A stretch of 64,000 nt of DNA from Streptosporangium brasiliense. GTDB taxonomy: Bacteria > Actinomycetota > Actinomycetes > Streptosporangiales > Streptosporangiaceae. The translations under genes and the position numbers were made by a program. The notes under the pieces were generated by a model. That model was not told where the DNA came from, did not search any database, and saw nothing but the letters and a program-made list of their open reading frames with translations. The stretch is taken from NCBI RefSeq assembly GCF_030811595.1, contig NZ_JAUSRB010000002.1:5456001-5520000 (forward strand), in the 5' to 3' direction. Of this stretch, positions 1 to 7,769 are shown in pieces (the stretch's first letter is position 1; each line of letters starts with the position of its first letter).

Positions 1-1
1 C

Positions 2-667
2 ATCCCCCTCGGCTACTTCGCCGCCCGCCGCCACGGCACCTGGCTCGACCACGTCTCGGTCGCCGGATCGCTGTTCGGCATCACGATCCCGGTCTTCTTC
101 CTCGGCTACATGCTCAAGTTCGTCTTCGCCGAGAAGCTCGGGATCCTGCCCACCGACGGCCGCCAGGACCCGCTGCTCGACACCGCGCACCCCTCCGGGT
201 TCTACGTGCTGGACGGGCTGGTCACCGGCAACCCGGAGGCGTTCTGGGACGCGCTGGCGCACCTGGTCCTGCCCGGTGTCGCGCTCGGGACCATCCCACT
301 GGCGATCGTGGTGCGCATCACCCGCGCCTCCGTGCTGGACGTGCTCCACGAGGACTACGTGCGCACCGCCGAGGCCAAGGGGCTCAGGCGGTCCACGATC
401 CGGGGGCGGCACGTGCTGCGCAACGCCATGCTCCCGGTCACCACGATCGTCGGCCTGCAGGTCGGGCTGCTGCTCGGCGGCGCCGTGCTGACCGAGACCG
501 TCTTCGCCTTCCCGGGTTTCGGCAAGTTCACGGCCGACTCGATCGCCGCCAGGGACTACGCCGTGCTGCAGGGCTTCATCCTGTTCACCGCCGTGGTCTT
601 CGTACTGGTCAACCTGCTGGTCGACATCGCCTACGGGCTCATCGACCCGAGAGTGAGGGTGGCGTGA
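2..667 (+). CDS. dppB: Peptide ABC transporter permease, DppB type (5' truncated)
   Basis: Inner-membrane permease of a di/oligopeptide importer, missing its N-terminus because the frame is open to the left edge of the window. The visible 221 codons contain hydrophobic membrane segments and the cytoplasmic EAA loop (EAKGLRRSTIRGRHVLRNA, about residues 125-143 of the visible part) that docks onto the ATPases. The C-terminus IDPRVRVA is typical of DppB/OppB. It heads an operon dppB-dppC-dppD-dppF. The substrate-binding protein is not in the window and probably lies upstream. Peptide versus nickel or other substrates cannot be settled without the binding protein. Confidence 0.93.
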   Translation: MPLGYFAARRHGTWLDHVSVAGSLFGITIPVFFLGYMLKFVFAEKLGILPTDGRQDPLLDTAHPSGFYVLDGLVTGNPEAFWDALAHLVLPGVALGTIPLAIVVRITRASVLDVLHEDYVRTAEAKGLRRSTIRGRHVLRNAMLPVTTIVGLQVGLLLGGAVLTETVFAFPGFGKFTADSIAARDYAVLQGFILFTAVVFVLVNLLVDIAYGLIDPRVRVA

Positions 668-698
668 ACGGTCGAGGCGTCCTGGCGAGGTGGGCGGC

Positions 699-1598
699 AT
701 GAGCCTGTCCCAGGCCGAGGCGGCCATCGCGCCGGAGGAGGCCGGCGGCGGCCTCGGCGGGCACGCCTGGCGCCGGCTGCGGCGCAACCCCGTCGCGATC
801 ACCGGCGCGCTCCTGGTGTTCCTGTTCGTCGCGGTCGCCCTGCTCGCCCCGTGGCTGGCGCCCTTCCCGCCGGACCGGCCGGTCGGCCAGGTCACCCCCA
901 CCTCCATCCCGGGCCCGTCGGCCGAGCACTGGTTCGGCCTGGACGACCTGGGCCGCGACGAGCTCACCCGCGTCCTGTGGGGGGCCCGCTGGTCCCTGGT
1001 CATCGGCGTGGTCTCGCTGCTGCTCGGCATGGCGGGCGGGCTGCTGCTCGGGCTGCTCGCCGGGACCTTCGGAGGCGTGGTCGACACCGTCGTGATGCGC
1101 CTGGTCGACATGGTGCTGTCGGTCCCCGGCCTGCTGTTCGCCATCGGCGTCGCGGCCATGCTGGGGGCGGGGCTGGACGCCGTGATGATCGCCATCGCGG
1201 TGGTGAACATGCCGATCTTCGCCCGCCTGCTGCGCGGCCAGATGCTGGCCCAGCGCCAGTCCGACTACGTGCTGGCGGCCAGGGCGGTCGGCGTGCGGCG
1301 GCGGCGGATCGTGCTCGGCCACATCCTGCCCAACTCGCTGACCCCGGTCATCGTGCAGGGCACGCTGACCCTGGCCACCGCGATCGTGGACGCGGCCGGC
1401 CTGGCCTTCCTGGGCCTGTCCAGCAACGACCCCGGCATCCCCGAATGGGGCCGGATGCTGGCCGACACCCAGCGCTACCTGTCCAGCGCGCCGCTGCTCG
1501 CGGTCTTCCCCGGGCTGGCGATCGTCTTCGCGGCGCTCGGCTTCACCCTGCTCGGGGAGTCGCTGCGCGAGGCCCTCGACCCCAAGTATCGGCGGTGA
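699..1598 (+). CDS. dppC: Peptide ABC transporter permease, DppC type
   Basis: Second permease of the dpp-type importer, about 299 residues. A cytoplasmic N-terminal tail leads into the first membrane helix (GALLVFLFVAVALLAPWLAP), followed by an extracytoplasmic loop with the OppC_N-like GLDDLGRDE motif. The EAA loop RAVGVRRRRIVLGHILPN and the C-terminal EALDPKYRR are family hallmarks. I chose ATG 699 because GGCGAGG (684-690) sits 8 nt before it; an in-frame GTG at 690 is the alternative. It starts 31 nt after dppB and ends 3 nt before dppD, so the genes are cotranscribed. Confidence 0.93.
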   Translation: MSLSQAEAAIAPEEAGGGLGGHAWRRLRRNPVAITGALLVFLFVAVALLAPWLAPFPPDRPVGQVTPTSIPGPSAEHWFGLDDLGRDELTRVLWGARWSLVIGVVSLLLGMAGGLLLGLLAGTFGGVVDTVVMRLVDMVLSVPGLLFAIGVAAMLGAGLDAVMIAIAVVNMPIFARLLRGQMLAQRQSDYVLAARAVGVRRRRIVLGHILPNSLTPVIVQGTLTLATAIVDAAGLAFLGLSSNDPGIPEWGRMLADTQRYLSSAPLLAVFPGLAIVFAALGFTLLGESLREALDPKYRR

Positions 1599-1601
1599 CG
1601 T

Positions 1602-2582
1602 GTGAGTCTGCTCAAGGTCGAGGACCTGAACGTGGTCTTCCGGCAGCGGGGCCGCGCCGACGTGCGCGCCGTGGACGGTGTCAGCTTCACGGTGGCCCCG
1701 GGTGAGACCGTCGGCCTGGTGGGGGAGTCGGGCTGCGGCAAGTCCGTCACCTCCCTGGCGGTCATGGGCCTGCTGCCGCGGCGCGGCGTCCTGGTGGAGG
1801 GCGGCGTCGCCTTCGACGGGACCCAGCTGCTCTCCCTGCCCGCCGACAAGCTGCGCACCCTGCGCGGGCGGGACCTGGCCGTGGTGTTCCAGGACCCGAT
1901 GACCTCGCTCAACCCGGTGGTGCCCATCGGGGTCCAGGTGGCCGAGGTGCTCGTCCGCCACCGCGCGATGAGCTCGGGCGAGGCACGGCAGGAGGCCGCC
2001 GGGCTGCTGCGCCGGGTGGGCATCCCCGACCCTTCGCGGCGGCTGCGGGAGTATCCCCACCAGCTCTCCGGAGGCATGCGCCAGCGCGCGCTGATCGCGA
2101 CCGCGCTGGCCTGCCGCCCCCGGCTCCTCATCGCCGACGAACCCACCACGGCGCTGGACGCCACCATCCAGGCGCAGATCCTCGAACTGCTCAAGGCCCT
2201 GGTCTCCGACACCGGCACCGCCCTCGTGCTGATCACTCACGATCTCGGGGTGGTCGCCGGGATGTGCGACACGGTGCACGTGATGTACTCCGGCCGGATC
2301 GTCGAGCGGGCCCCCCGCCACGAGCTCTTCCGCCGCCCCCGCCACCCCTACACCGGCGGCCTGCTCGCCTCCGTCCCCCGTCTCGACCGGCCGCGCGGCA
2401 CACGCCTCGAACCCATCCAGGGCTCGCCCCGCGACACCATCCCCTGGGCGCGGGGCTGCGCCTTCGCCCCCCGCTGCCGCAACCGGATCGCCGAGTGCGC
2501 CACCGCGGCCCCCCAGCTGCGCGGAGACCCTCACGGCCTGCGCTGTTTCAACCCGCTGGAGGCCGAGGTGGTCACCCCATGA
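1602..2582 (+). CDS. dppD: Peptide ABC transporter ATPase, DppD type
   Basis: First of two ATPases that drive the peptide importer from the cytoplasm; 326 residues from GTG 1602. Walker A GESGCGKS (about residues 41-48), Q-loop FQDP, ABC signature LSGGMRQR, Walker [13 protein letters not shown] and the H-loop ITHDLG are all intact. The oligo_HPY C-terminal extension is present with cysteines ([17 protein letters not shown] and a later Cys), as expected for subunits carrying an iron-sulfur-like Cys cluster. The stop codon overlaps the ATG of dppF (ATGA, 2579-2582), indicating translational coupling. Confidence 0.95.
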   Translation: MSLLKVEDLNVVFRQRGRADVRAVDGVSFTVAPGETVGLVGESGCGKSVTSLAVMGLLPRRGVLVEGGVAFDGTQLLSLPADKLRTLRGRDLAVVFQDPMTSLNPVVPIGVQVAEVLVRHRAMSSGEARQEAAGLLRRVGIPDPSRRLREYPHQLSGGMRQRALIATALACRPRLLIADEPTTALDATIQAQILELLKALVSDTGTALVLITHDLGVVAGMCDTVHVMYSGRIVERAPRHELFRRPRHPYTGGLLASVPRLDRPRGTRLEPIQGSPRDTIPWARGCAFAPRCRNRIAECATAAPQLRGDPHGLRCFNPLEAEVVTP

Positions 2583-3646
2583 GCCCGGAGCCGCTGCTGT
2601 CCGTCCGGGGGCTGAAGGTCCACTTCCCGGTCAGGAAAGGCGTCCTGCTGCAACGGGTCGCGGGCCACGTCCGGGCTGTCGACGGCGTCGACCTCGACGT
2701 ACGGCGCGGCATGACCTACGGCCTGGTGGGGGAGTCGGGCTGCGGCAAGAGCACGCTCGGCAAGGCCGTGCTCAGGCTGGTGGAGCCCACGGCCGGGACC
2801 GTCCTGTTCGACGGCGCCGACGTCGGGACGCTGGGCCCGGAGCGGATGCGCCTGCTCCGGCGGCACATGCAGATGATCTTTCAGGACCCCCTGGCCAGCC
2901 TCGACCCCCGCCAGAGCGTGGAGTCGGTGCTCACCGAGCCGCTACGGGCCCACGGCTTCACCGGCAGCAGGCCACGGCGGGTGCGCGAGCTGCTCGACCT
3001 GGTGGGACTCCCGGCCGCGGCCGCCGGCCGCTACCCCCACGAGTTCTCCGGCGGCCAGCGCCAGCGCGTCGGCATCGCCAGGGCGATCGCCCTCAACCCC
3101 GCCCTGATCATCGCCGACGAGCCGGTCTCCGCCCTGGACGTCTCGATCCAGGCCCAGATCGTCAACCTGCTGGAGGACCTGCAGGAGCAGCTCGGCCTCA
3201 CCTACATCGTGGTCGCCCACGACCTGGCGGTGGTGCGCCACGTCAGCGACGTCATCGGCGTGATGTATCTCGGCGCGCTGGTGGAGGAGGCCTCCTCCGA
3301 CGAGCTGTACGCCGAGCCGCTGCACCCCTACACGATCGCGCTGATGTCGGCGATCCCGATCCCGGACCCCGAGGTCGAGGAGCGCAGGCGGCGGATCCTG
3401 CTCACCGGGGACCTGCCGTCCCCGGTGGACGTCCCGGCCGGCTGCCGCTTCCACACCCGCTGCCCGTTCCGCCGGCCGGAGCGGTGCGCCGACGAGCCAC
3501 CCGAGCTGCGGGAGATACGTCCCGGCCGGAAGGTCGCCTGCCACTGGGCCGAGGAGATCGCGGCGGGGAGCATCCAGGCCGCCGCGAGCGCCCACGACCC
3601 CACCGCGACGGAGGTGGGCACCCCCGTCACCTCGGCCTGGACCTGA
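2579..3646 (+). CDS. dppF: Peptide ABC transporter ATPase, DppF type
   Basis: Second ATPase of the peptide importer, 355 residues, pairing with DppD. Walker [10 protein letters not shown]-loop [13 protein letters not shown], signature [14 protein letters not shown], Walker [18 protein letters not shown] and H-loop [10 protein letters not shown] are complete. The C-terminal oligo_HPY region has the Cys pattern [16 protein letters not shown]. The start is the ATG overlapping the dppD stop. It is the last gene of the operon; the perfect 16-nt palindrome at 3672-3687 just downstream may act as terminator. Confidence 0.95.
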   Translation: MSPEPLLSVRGLKVHFPVRKGVLLQRVAGHVRAVDGVDLDVRRGMTYGLVGESGCGKSTLGKAVLRLVEPTAGTVLFDGADVGTLGPERMRLLRRHMQMIFQDPLASLDPRQSVESVLTEPLRAHGFTGSRPRRVRELLDLVGLPAAAAGRYPHEFSGGQRQRVGIARAIALNPALIIADEPVSALDVSIQAQIVNLLEDLQEQLGLTYIVVAHDLAVVRHVSDVIGVMYLGALVEEASSDELYAEPLHPYTIALMSAIPIPDPEVEERRRRILLTGDLPSPVDVPAGCRFHTRCPFRRPERCADEPPELREIRPGRKVACHWAEEIAAGSIQAAASAHDPTATEVGTPVTSAWT

Positions 3647-3698
3647 CCGGACGGGGTCGGCCCGGCATCCCGGCACGGGCCCGTGCCCGCCGTCCGAC

Positions 3699-3820
3699 GG
3701 GCGTGACCGGGTGGGGGGCGGCCGGGTGGCTAGTGGGGTGGGTCCGTCGGTTCAGTGTGGGCGTGACCGGGTGGGGGTCCGGCCGGGTGGCCTGTGAGGC
3801 GGGTCCGTCAGCCCAGCGCG
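3699..3820. repeat. Two imperfect tandem copies of a ~60 bp unit
   Basis: Copy 1 (3701-3760) and copy 2 (3761-3820) both begin GCGTGACCGGGTGGGG, carry GGCCGGGTGGC in the middle and end near GGGTCCGTC. Copy 2 contains the stop codon and last codons of the minus-strand acetyltransferase gene, so copy 1 looks like a decayed duplicate of that 3' end. The repeat fills most of the gap between dppF and the convergent acetyltransferase gene. Confidence 0.8.
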
Positions 3821-4629
3821 GACATGACCGGCGCGAAGAACCGGCTCCGGTCGCCGGGCAGGGACTCCCCGCCGGCGACCATGTCCGAGGTCCGCATCCC
3901 CGCGACCACCCCGTGCCCGGCCAGCCACCGCGCCAGCGGCGCGTTACGGTCCTCGATCTCCAGCCGGACCGGGCCGTCGACCTGGGAGGCGAGATCGGCG
4001 ATCAGGGACCGGGCGTCGGCGGGGCTCGCCGCGATCACCGGCCCGACGACCGTGCTGCCCACGTTGCGCCACATCCCGGCGTACCCCGAGATCCCCCGCC
4101 CGTTCTCGATCACCCGGAGCTGCTCGGCGAAGCCCGCGTACCTCGCCAGGAGGGCGGACCTGTCAGCGCCGACGACCTCGGCGTCGAGGTCGGCGATCGC
4201 CTTCAGATCCTCGGGGGAGGCGGCGCGGGACGCGCCGGACGCCTGCCCGGTGAAGGTCCCCAGATGCATGGCGACCCCACCCGTCACCCGGAAGCCGAGC
4301 CGCTCGTAGAGGGGGCGGCCCATCTCGGTCGCGTTCAGGAAGACGGTCGCGCCGCGCGCCTGCTCCAGCACATGGCCGATCAGGCGTCTGCCCAGCCCCC
4401 GCCCCCCGTGACGCGAGGCCACCAGCACCATGCTGACCGCCGCGGTGCGCGTGCCGTAGCGGGTCAGTACGGCGGAGGCCACCAGTTCCCCGTCCGGGTC
4501 GACGATCCCGTAGCCCTCCCCGCCCTGGAGCAGGAAGAGCCATTTGCGCTCCTCTCGCGACCACTGCCGGTCCTCCGCGAGCCGCAGGCAGGCGCCGAGG
4601 TCGTCAGGGTCCAGTTCACGTATGATCAT
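3808..4629 (-). CDS. GNAT N-acetyltransferase with C-terminal extension
   Basis: Cytoplasmic acetyl-CoA-dependent acyltransferase of about 273 residues. The N-terminal half is a GNAT fold with the acetyl-CoA pyrophosphate loop RHGGRGLGRRL (motif A) and the motif B signature FLNATEMGRPLYERLGF. The second half (from about residue 140) is a separate domain like the one in YitH-type two-domain acetyltransferases. The start is ATG 4629, overlapping the azlD stop as TGATG, with GGAGG a few bases upstream; a TTG directly before it is less likely. The substrate is unknown. Cotranscription with azlCD suggests a linked amino acid or metabolite role, which is inference only. Confidence 0.85.
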   Translation of the reverse strand: MIIRELDPDDLGACLRLAEDRQWSREERKWLFLLQGGEGYGIVDPDGELVASAVLTRYGTRTAAVSMVLVASRHGGRGLGRRLIGHVLEQARGATVFLNATEMGRPLYERLGFRVTGGVAMHLGTFTGQASGASRAASPEDLKAIADLDAEVVGADRSALLARYAGFAEQLRVIENGRGISGYAGMWRNVGSTVVGPVIAASPADARSLIADLASQVDGPVRLEIEDRNAPLARWLAGHGVVAGMRTSDMVAGGESLPGDRSRFFAPVMSALG

Positions 4630-4931
4630 CAAAAGCCTCCAAGGCTCACGAGTGCTCCGGCGGCGGTGCCGAGGAGCATGGCGGGCAGGAATCCGAGGCG
4701 CCGGGCGGCCACCCCCGCCACGACGGCGGCGACGGCCAGGTGGACCGCCGGACGGCCGGCGGGCGCCGCCTGGACGGTCACGACGGCGGCCAGCAGCGCC
4801 ACCGGCAGCAGGGCGGTGAACAGGCTCCAGCGCCCGTCCATCCCGGCCCGGGCGGCCGTGCTCACCCCGGCCAGCCGGAGCAGGTAGGTCACGGCGGCCA
4901 GCCCCGCGACGAACAGCAGAACGGCGCTCAC
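4629..4931 (-). CDS. azlD: AzlD-type branched-chain amino acid exporter subunit
   Basis: Small inner-membrane protein of 100 residues with three to four hydrophobic segments, matching the AzlD family in size. AzlD acts together with the larger AzlC to export branched-chain amino acids. The start is GTG 4931. The gene lies downstream of azlC on the same strand, but 174 bp of duplicated sequence separates them, longer than the usual overlap. Its stop overlaps the acetyltransferase start. Confidence 0.85.
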   Translation of the reverse strand: MSAVLLFVAGLAAVTYLLRLAGVSTAARAGMDGRWSLFTALLPVALLAAVVTVQAAPAGRPAVHLAVAAVVAGVAARRLGFLPAMLLGTAAGALVSLGGF

Positions 4932-4933
4932 AT

Positions 4934-5105
4934 GGTCTCCATGGGGGTCGGGGTGGCCGGTCGGGCCCTGCTGTGAGCAGGGGTGCGGGCAGGGCCGTGG
5001 ATGGGTGGGACGGCGTTCAGGTGGTCTCCATGGGGGGCGGGGTGGTGCTGTGAGCAGGGGCGCGGACGGGGCTGCGGACAGGGCTGTGGGCGGGCGGGGC
5101 GGTGT
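4934..5105. repeat. Imperfect ~90 bp tandem duplication between azlC and azlD
   Basis: The segment beginning ATGGTCTCCATGGGGG at 4933 recurs as GTGGTCTCCATGGGGG at 5021, and CTGTGAGCAGGGGTGCGG at 4971 recurs as CTGTGAGCAGGGGCGCGG at 5049. Read on the minus strand, copy 2 contains a degenerate version of the azlD ribosome-binding and start region (GGAGACCACCTGAACGCCGT against GGAGACCATGTGAGCGCCGT). It therefore looks like a local duplication of the azlD 5' end that has since diverged. Confidence 0.75.
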
Positions 5106-6125
5106 TCACGCGGACCTCACCACGGCCGGGACGGCGGCCAGCGCGGCGACGAGGATCGGCAGGCCCGGTGGCAGCCACCACGATGCCACCAGCGCCAGGG
5201 CCGCGGCCCCCGCGGCGACCGCCGTCTGGCGACGGGTGCGGAGCAGGGGGACGAGCAGCGCGGCGAAGGCCGCCGCGGCGGCCCCGTCCACCGCTCCCCG
5301 GGCTCCGGCCGGCAGCACCGAGCCGAGCACCGCCCCGGCGGCCGTGCCACCCACCCAGCCGGTGAACAGCACCGTCCCGACCAGCAGGAACGTCCGCCTG
5401 CGCGCGGCCGGGGCCCCGCGTGACACCGCGGCCGCCACTGACTCGTCGGAGACCAGATGTGCGGCCAGCCACCGGCCCCACCTGGTCCGGAAGACGTCGC
5501 CCAGCGCCAGCCCGAACGCGGTCAGCCGCAGGTTGACCAGCGACGCGGCGACCACCGCCGCGGCCACCGCGCCGCCGCCCGGCCCGGCGGCCCCCGCCGC
5601 GCCGCCCAGCGCCTCGGGGGCGCCGCCGCCCAGTGCGGTCAGCCCGACGATCTGGCTGCCCCCGGCGTGCACCACGGCGCTGGCCAGCACCGCCTCCCAC
5701 GAGGACCAGCCCTGCTCCACCGCCGCCGCGCCGAACACCGCCGAGTAGGTGGCCGCCCCCGCCGCCGCGCCCAGCGCGAGCCCGAGGTCCGACCGCGTGT
5801 CCCCCTGCGGGGTCTCCACGTCCGGCACGGATCCGAGGTCCCGTCGCGTGTCCCCTTGCGGGGTCTGCGTGCCCGGGAGGGGCCCGAGGTCCGGTCGCGT
5901 GTCCTCCTGTGGGGTCTCCACGTCCGGCACGGATCCGAGGTCCCGTCGCGTGTCCCCTTGCGGGGTCCGCGTGTCCGGTGCGGATCCGGGGGCCGGTCGC
6001 GTGTCACCCCGCCGGGACTCAGCGTCCGGCATGGGGGCGCCGGGCGGCGCCGGAGGGGCGGTGGCCGGATCGGCCTGACTCCGCCGCCCGGTCTCGGACG
6101 TCCGTGCGCCCGGCTGGTCTGTCAT
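5106..6125 (-). CDS. azlC: AzlC-type branched-chain amino acid exporter with repeat-bearing N-terminus
   Basis: Large subunit of an AzlCD exporter, 339 residues from ATG 6125. The AzlC core begins near residue 110 (LGLALGAAAGAATYSAVFG) and contains several membrane helices and the conserved HAGGSQ and FRTRWGRWLAAHLVSDE segments. The first ~110 residues are an unusual hydrophilic tail built from about four copies of a 17-residue unit (DTRRDLGSVPDVETPQG and variants), encoded by 51 bp DNA repeats. Ordinary AzlC proteins lack this tail. The gene diverges from a LysR regulator, the usual arrangement for regulated azlCD operons. Confidence 0.85.
   Translation of the reverse strand: MTDQPGARTSETGRRSQADPATAPPAPPGAPMPDAESRRGDTRPAPGSAPDTRTPQGDTRRDLGSVPDVETPQEDTRPDLGPLPGTQTPQGDTRRDLGSVPDVETPQGDTRSDLGLALGAAAGAATYSAVFGAAAVEQGWSSWEAVLASAVVHAGGSQIVGLTALGGGAPEALGGAAGAAGPGGGAVAAAVVAASLVNLRLTAFGLALGDVFRTRWGRWLAAHLVSDESVAAAVSRGAPAARRRTFLLVGTVLFTGWVGGTAAGAVLGSVLPAGARGAVDGAAAAAFAALLVPLLRTRRQTAVAAGAAALALVASWWLPPGLPILVAALAAVPAVVRSA
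5790..6012. repeat. 51 bp minisatellite inside azlC (about 4.3 copies)
   Basis: The marker GCGTGTCC/GTGTC recurs at 5797, 5848, 5899, 5950 and 6001, exactly 51 bp apart. Alternate copies (5848 and 5950 units) are more alike than neighbours, hinting at a 102 bp higher-order duplication. Being a multiple of three, the array keeps the azlC frame and encodes 17-residue Asp/Pro/Thr-rich repeats. Confidence 0.9.
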
Positions 6126-6170
6126 GGGTCAATCGTCGGCCGGGTAGCTCGACCCGGGTTAATAGTTTGC

Positions 6171-6198
6171 GGCTATGCCGATAGCCGATGGCTATCCT
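6171..6198 (+). promoter_or_regulatory. LysR operator/promoter in the azlC-lysR divergent region
   Basis: Three regularly spaced arms, GGCTAT (6171-6176), ATAGCC (6181-6186) and GGCTAT (6190-6195), form two overlapping inverted repeats; the second is the perfect ATAGCC-GAT-GGCTAT. This fits the T-N11-A style of LysR binding sites. TATCCT (6193-6198) overlaps the last arm and lies 6 nt before the lysR ATG, so it could be the -10 of a leaderless, autoregulated promoter. Confidence 0.6.
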
Positions 6199-6204
6199 TG
6201 CGGG

Positions 6205-7089
6205 ATGGACGTCACATTGCCGGCCGTGCGGGCGTTCGTCGCGGTGGCCCGCACCGGATCGTTCCGGGAGGCGGCCATCTCGCTCGGGGTCAGCCAGCCC
6301 ACCGTGAGCACCGCCGTGAAGCGGCTGGAGGCCACCGCCGGGCGGCGGTTGCTGGTCCGCGACCGCGACGGCGTGCGCCTGACCGAGCTGGGCGGCCGGG
6401 TGCTGGCCCACGCGGCGGCGGTGACGGCCGCCGCCGACGAGCTCACGGCTCTGCTGGCCGGGGGCGGCACCGAGCTGACCGTGGGCTTCATGGGCGAGGC
6501 GGCCGGCGCGAGCACCTCCCGGCTCCTCGACGGCGTGCGGCGCGCCTCCGGCGGGCAGGTCCGGCTGCGCCGTTTCGACTTCGACGACCCGGCCTGCGGC
6601 CTGCTGACCGGGGCCAGCGACCTGGCCGTGGTGTGGCCGCCGCTGACCACCGGCGACGCCCTGGACACACTGATCCTCGGCAGCGACCGGCGGGCCGTCG
6701 CGGTGCCGGTCGGCGACCCGCTCGCCCGGCTGCCCGTGGCCGGCCCCGCCGACCTGGCCGGCCGCGTCTGGGTGGTGCCCCGCAGCCCCGACCCGGTCTG
6801 GCGGGCCTTCCGCCACCCGGCCTTCATCGGGGTGACGGACATCGCGGGGGAGGTCGGCTCCTCGGCGATCGAGGAGACCCTGGAGCTGGTCGCGTCCGGC
6901 CAGGGCGTCGCCCTGCTCTCGGAGGGCACCGACGAGCACTACGCCCGCGCCGGAGTGGTGTTCGTCCTGCTGGCCGAGGATTGCCGCTGCACCACCGCCG
7001 TCGCCTGGCGGCGTGCCGACACCCGGCCGGTGCTCGCCCGGATCCTCGCCGGGCTCCGCTCCGAGGCCCTCCTCCCGCAGGGAGGCTAG
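6205..7089 (+). CDS. LysR-family transcriptional regulator (likely controls azlCD)
   Basis: DNA-binding regulator of 294 residues. The N-terminal winged helix-turn-helix spans about residues 1-60 (AVRAFVAVARTGSFREAA, then GVSQPTVSTAVKRLE), and the rest is a periplasmic-binding-protein-like effector domain. I chose ATG 6205 over 6175 because the HTH then begins at the standard position. Its divergent position from azlC suggests it regulates the exporter, perhaps in response to an amino acid; that ligand is inference. The stop TAG shares a CTAG with the stop of the convergent response regulator. Confidence 0.9.
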   Translation: MDVTLPAVRAFVAVARTGSFREAAISLGVSQPTVSTAVKRLEATAGRRLLVRDRDGVRLTELGGRVLAHAAAVTAAADELTALLAGGGTELTVGFMGEAAGASTSRLLDGVRRASGGQVRLRRFDFDDPACGLLTGASDLAVVWPPLTTGDALDTLILGSDRRAVAVPVGDPLARLPVAGPADLAGRVWVVPRSPDPVWRAFRHPAFIGVTDIAGEVGSSAIEETLELVASGQGVALLSEGTDEHYARAGVVFVLLAEDCRCTTAVAWRRADTRPVLARILAGLRSEALLPQGG

Positions 7090-7769
7090 GGGATGGCGCC
7101 CGGGGTGATCAGACCGGTCTCGTAGGCCAGGACCACCGCCTGGACGCGGTCGCGCAGGCCGAGCTTGGTGAGCACGTTGCCGACGTGGGTCTTGACCGTC
7201 GTCTCGCTCACCACGAGCTCGGCGGCGATCTCCGCGTTCGACATGCCCCGGGCGATCAGCCGCAGCACCTCCATCTCACGCTCGGTGAGCCGGTCCAGGC
7301 GGGCCGGGGTGGACTGCTGGTGCGCCGAGGGCAGGCGCGCCCCGAACCTGTCCAGCAGCCGCCGGGTCACGCTCGGCGCGACGATGGCGTCGCCCGCCGC
7401 GACCACCCGGATGGCCTGCACCAGCTCGTCGGGCGGGACGTCCTTGAGCAGGAAGCCGCTGGCCCCGGCGCGCAGCGCCTCCACGATGTATTCGTCCAGG
7501 TCGAAGGTCGTCAGCACCAGCACCCTCGGCACGTGGGCCCCGCCGGTGGCCTCCCGGACGATCCGGCGGGTCGCCTCTATGCCGTCCACGCCCGGCATCC
7601 GGATGTCCATCAGCACCACGTCGGGCATCAGCGCGCGCGACTGGTCCTGGGCGGCCTTGCCGTCCCCGGCCTCGCCCACCACGGTGACGTCCGGCTCGGC
7701 CTCCAGGATGAGCCGGAAGCCGGTACGCAGCAGTGGCTGGTCGTCCACCAGTAACACTCTGATCGTCAT
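7086..7769 (-). CDS. NarL/LuxR-family response regulator
   Basis: Cytoplasmic DNA-binding response regulator of 227 residues. The receiver domain (1-120) has the acidic pair DD at 9-10, phosphoacceptor Asp55 in LMDIRMPG, Thr in LTTF and Lys in LLKDVPP. The C-terminal LuxR HTH (about 165-225) carries LTEREMEVLRLIARGMSN and SETTVKTHVGNVLTKLGL. The start ATG 7769 overlaps the kinase stop (TGATG), so the pair is translationally coupled and should form one phosphorelay. Target genes cannot be named from the sequence. Confidence 0.95.
   Translation of the reverse strand: MTIRVLLVDDQPLLRTGFRLILEAEPDVTVVGEAGDGKAAQDQSRALMPDVVLMDIRMPGVDGIEATRRIVREATGGAHVPRVLVLTTFDLDEYIVEALRAGASGFLLKDVPPDELVQAIRVVAAGDAIVAPSVTRRLLDRFGARLPSAHQQSTPARLDRLTEREMEVLRLIARGMSNAEIAAELVVSETTVKTHVGNVLTKLGLRDRVQAVVLAYETGLITPGAIP

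Noticed and set aside
639-2534. A ~630-codon minus-strand open frame opposite dppC and dppD.
   Set aside because: Shadow of two complete transporter genes; no recognisable domain.
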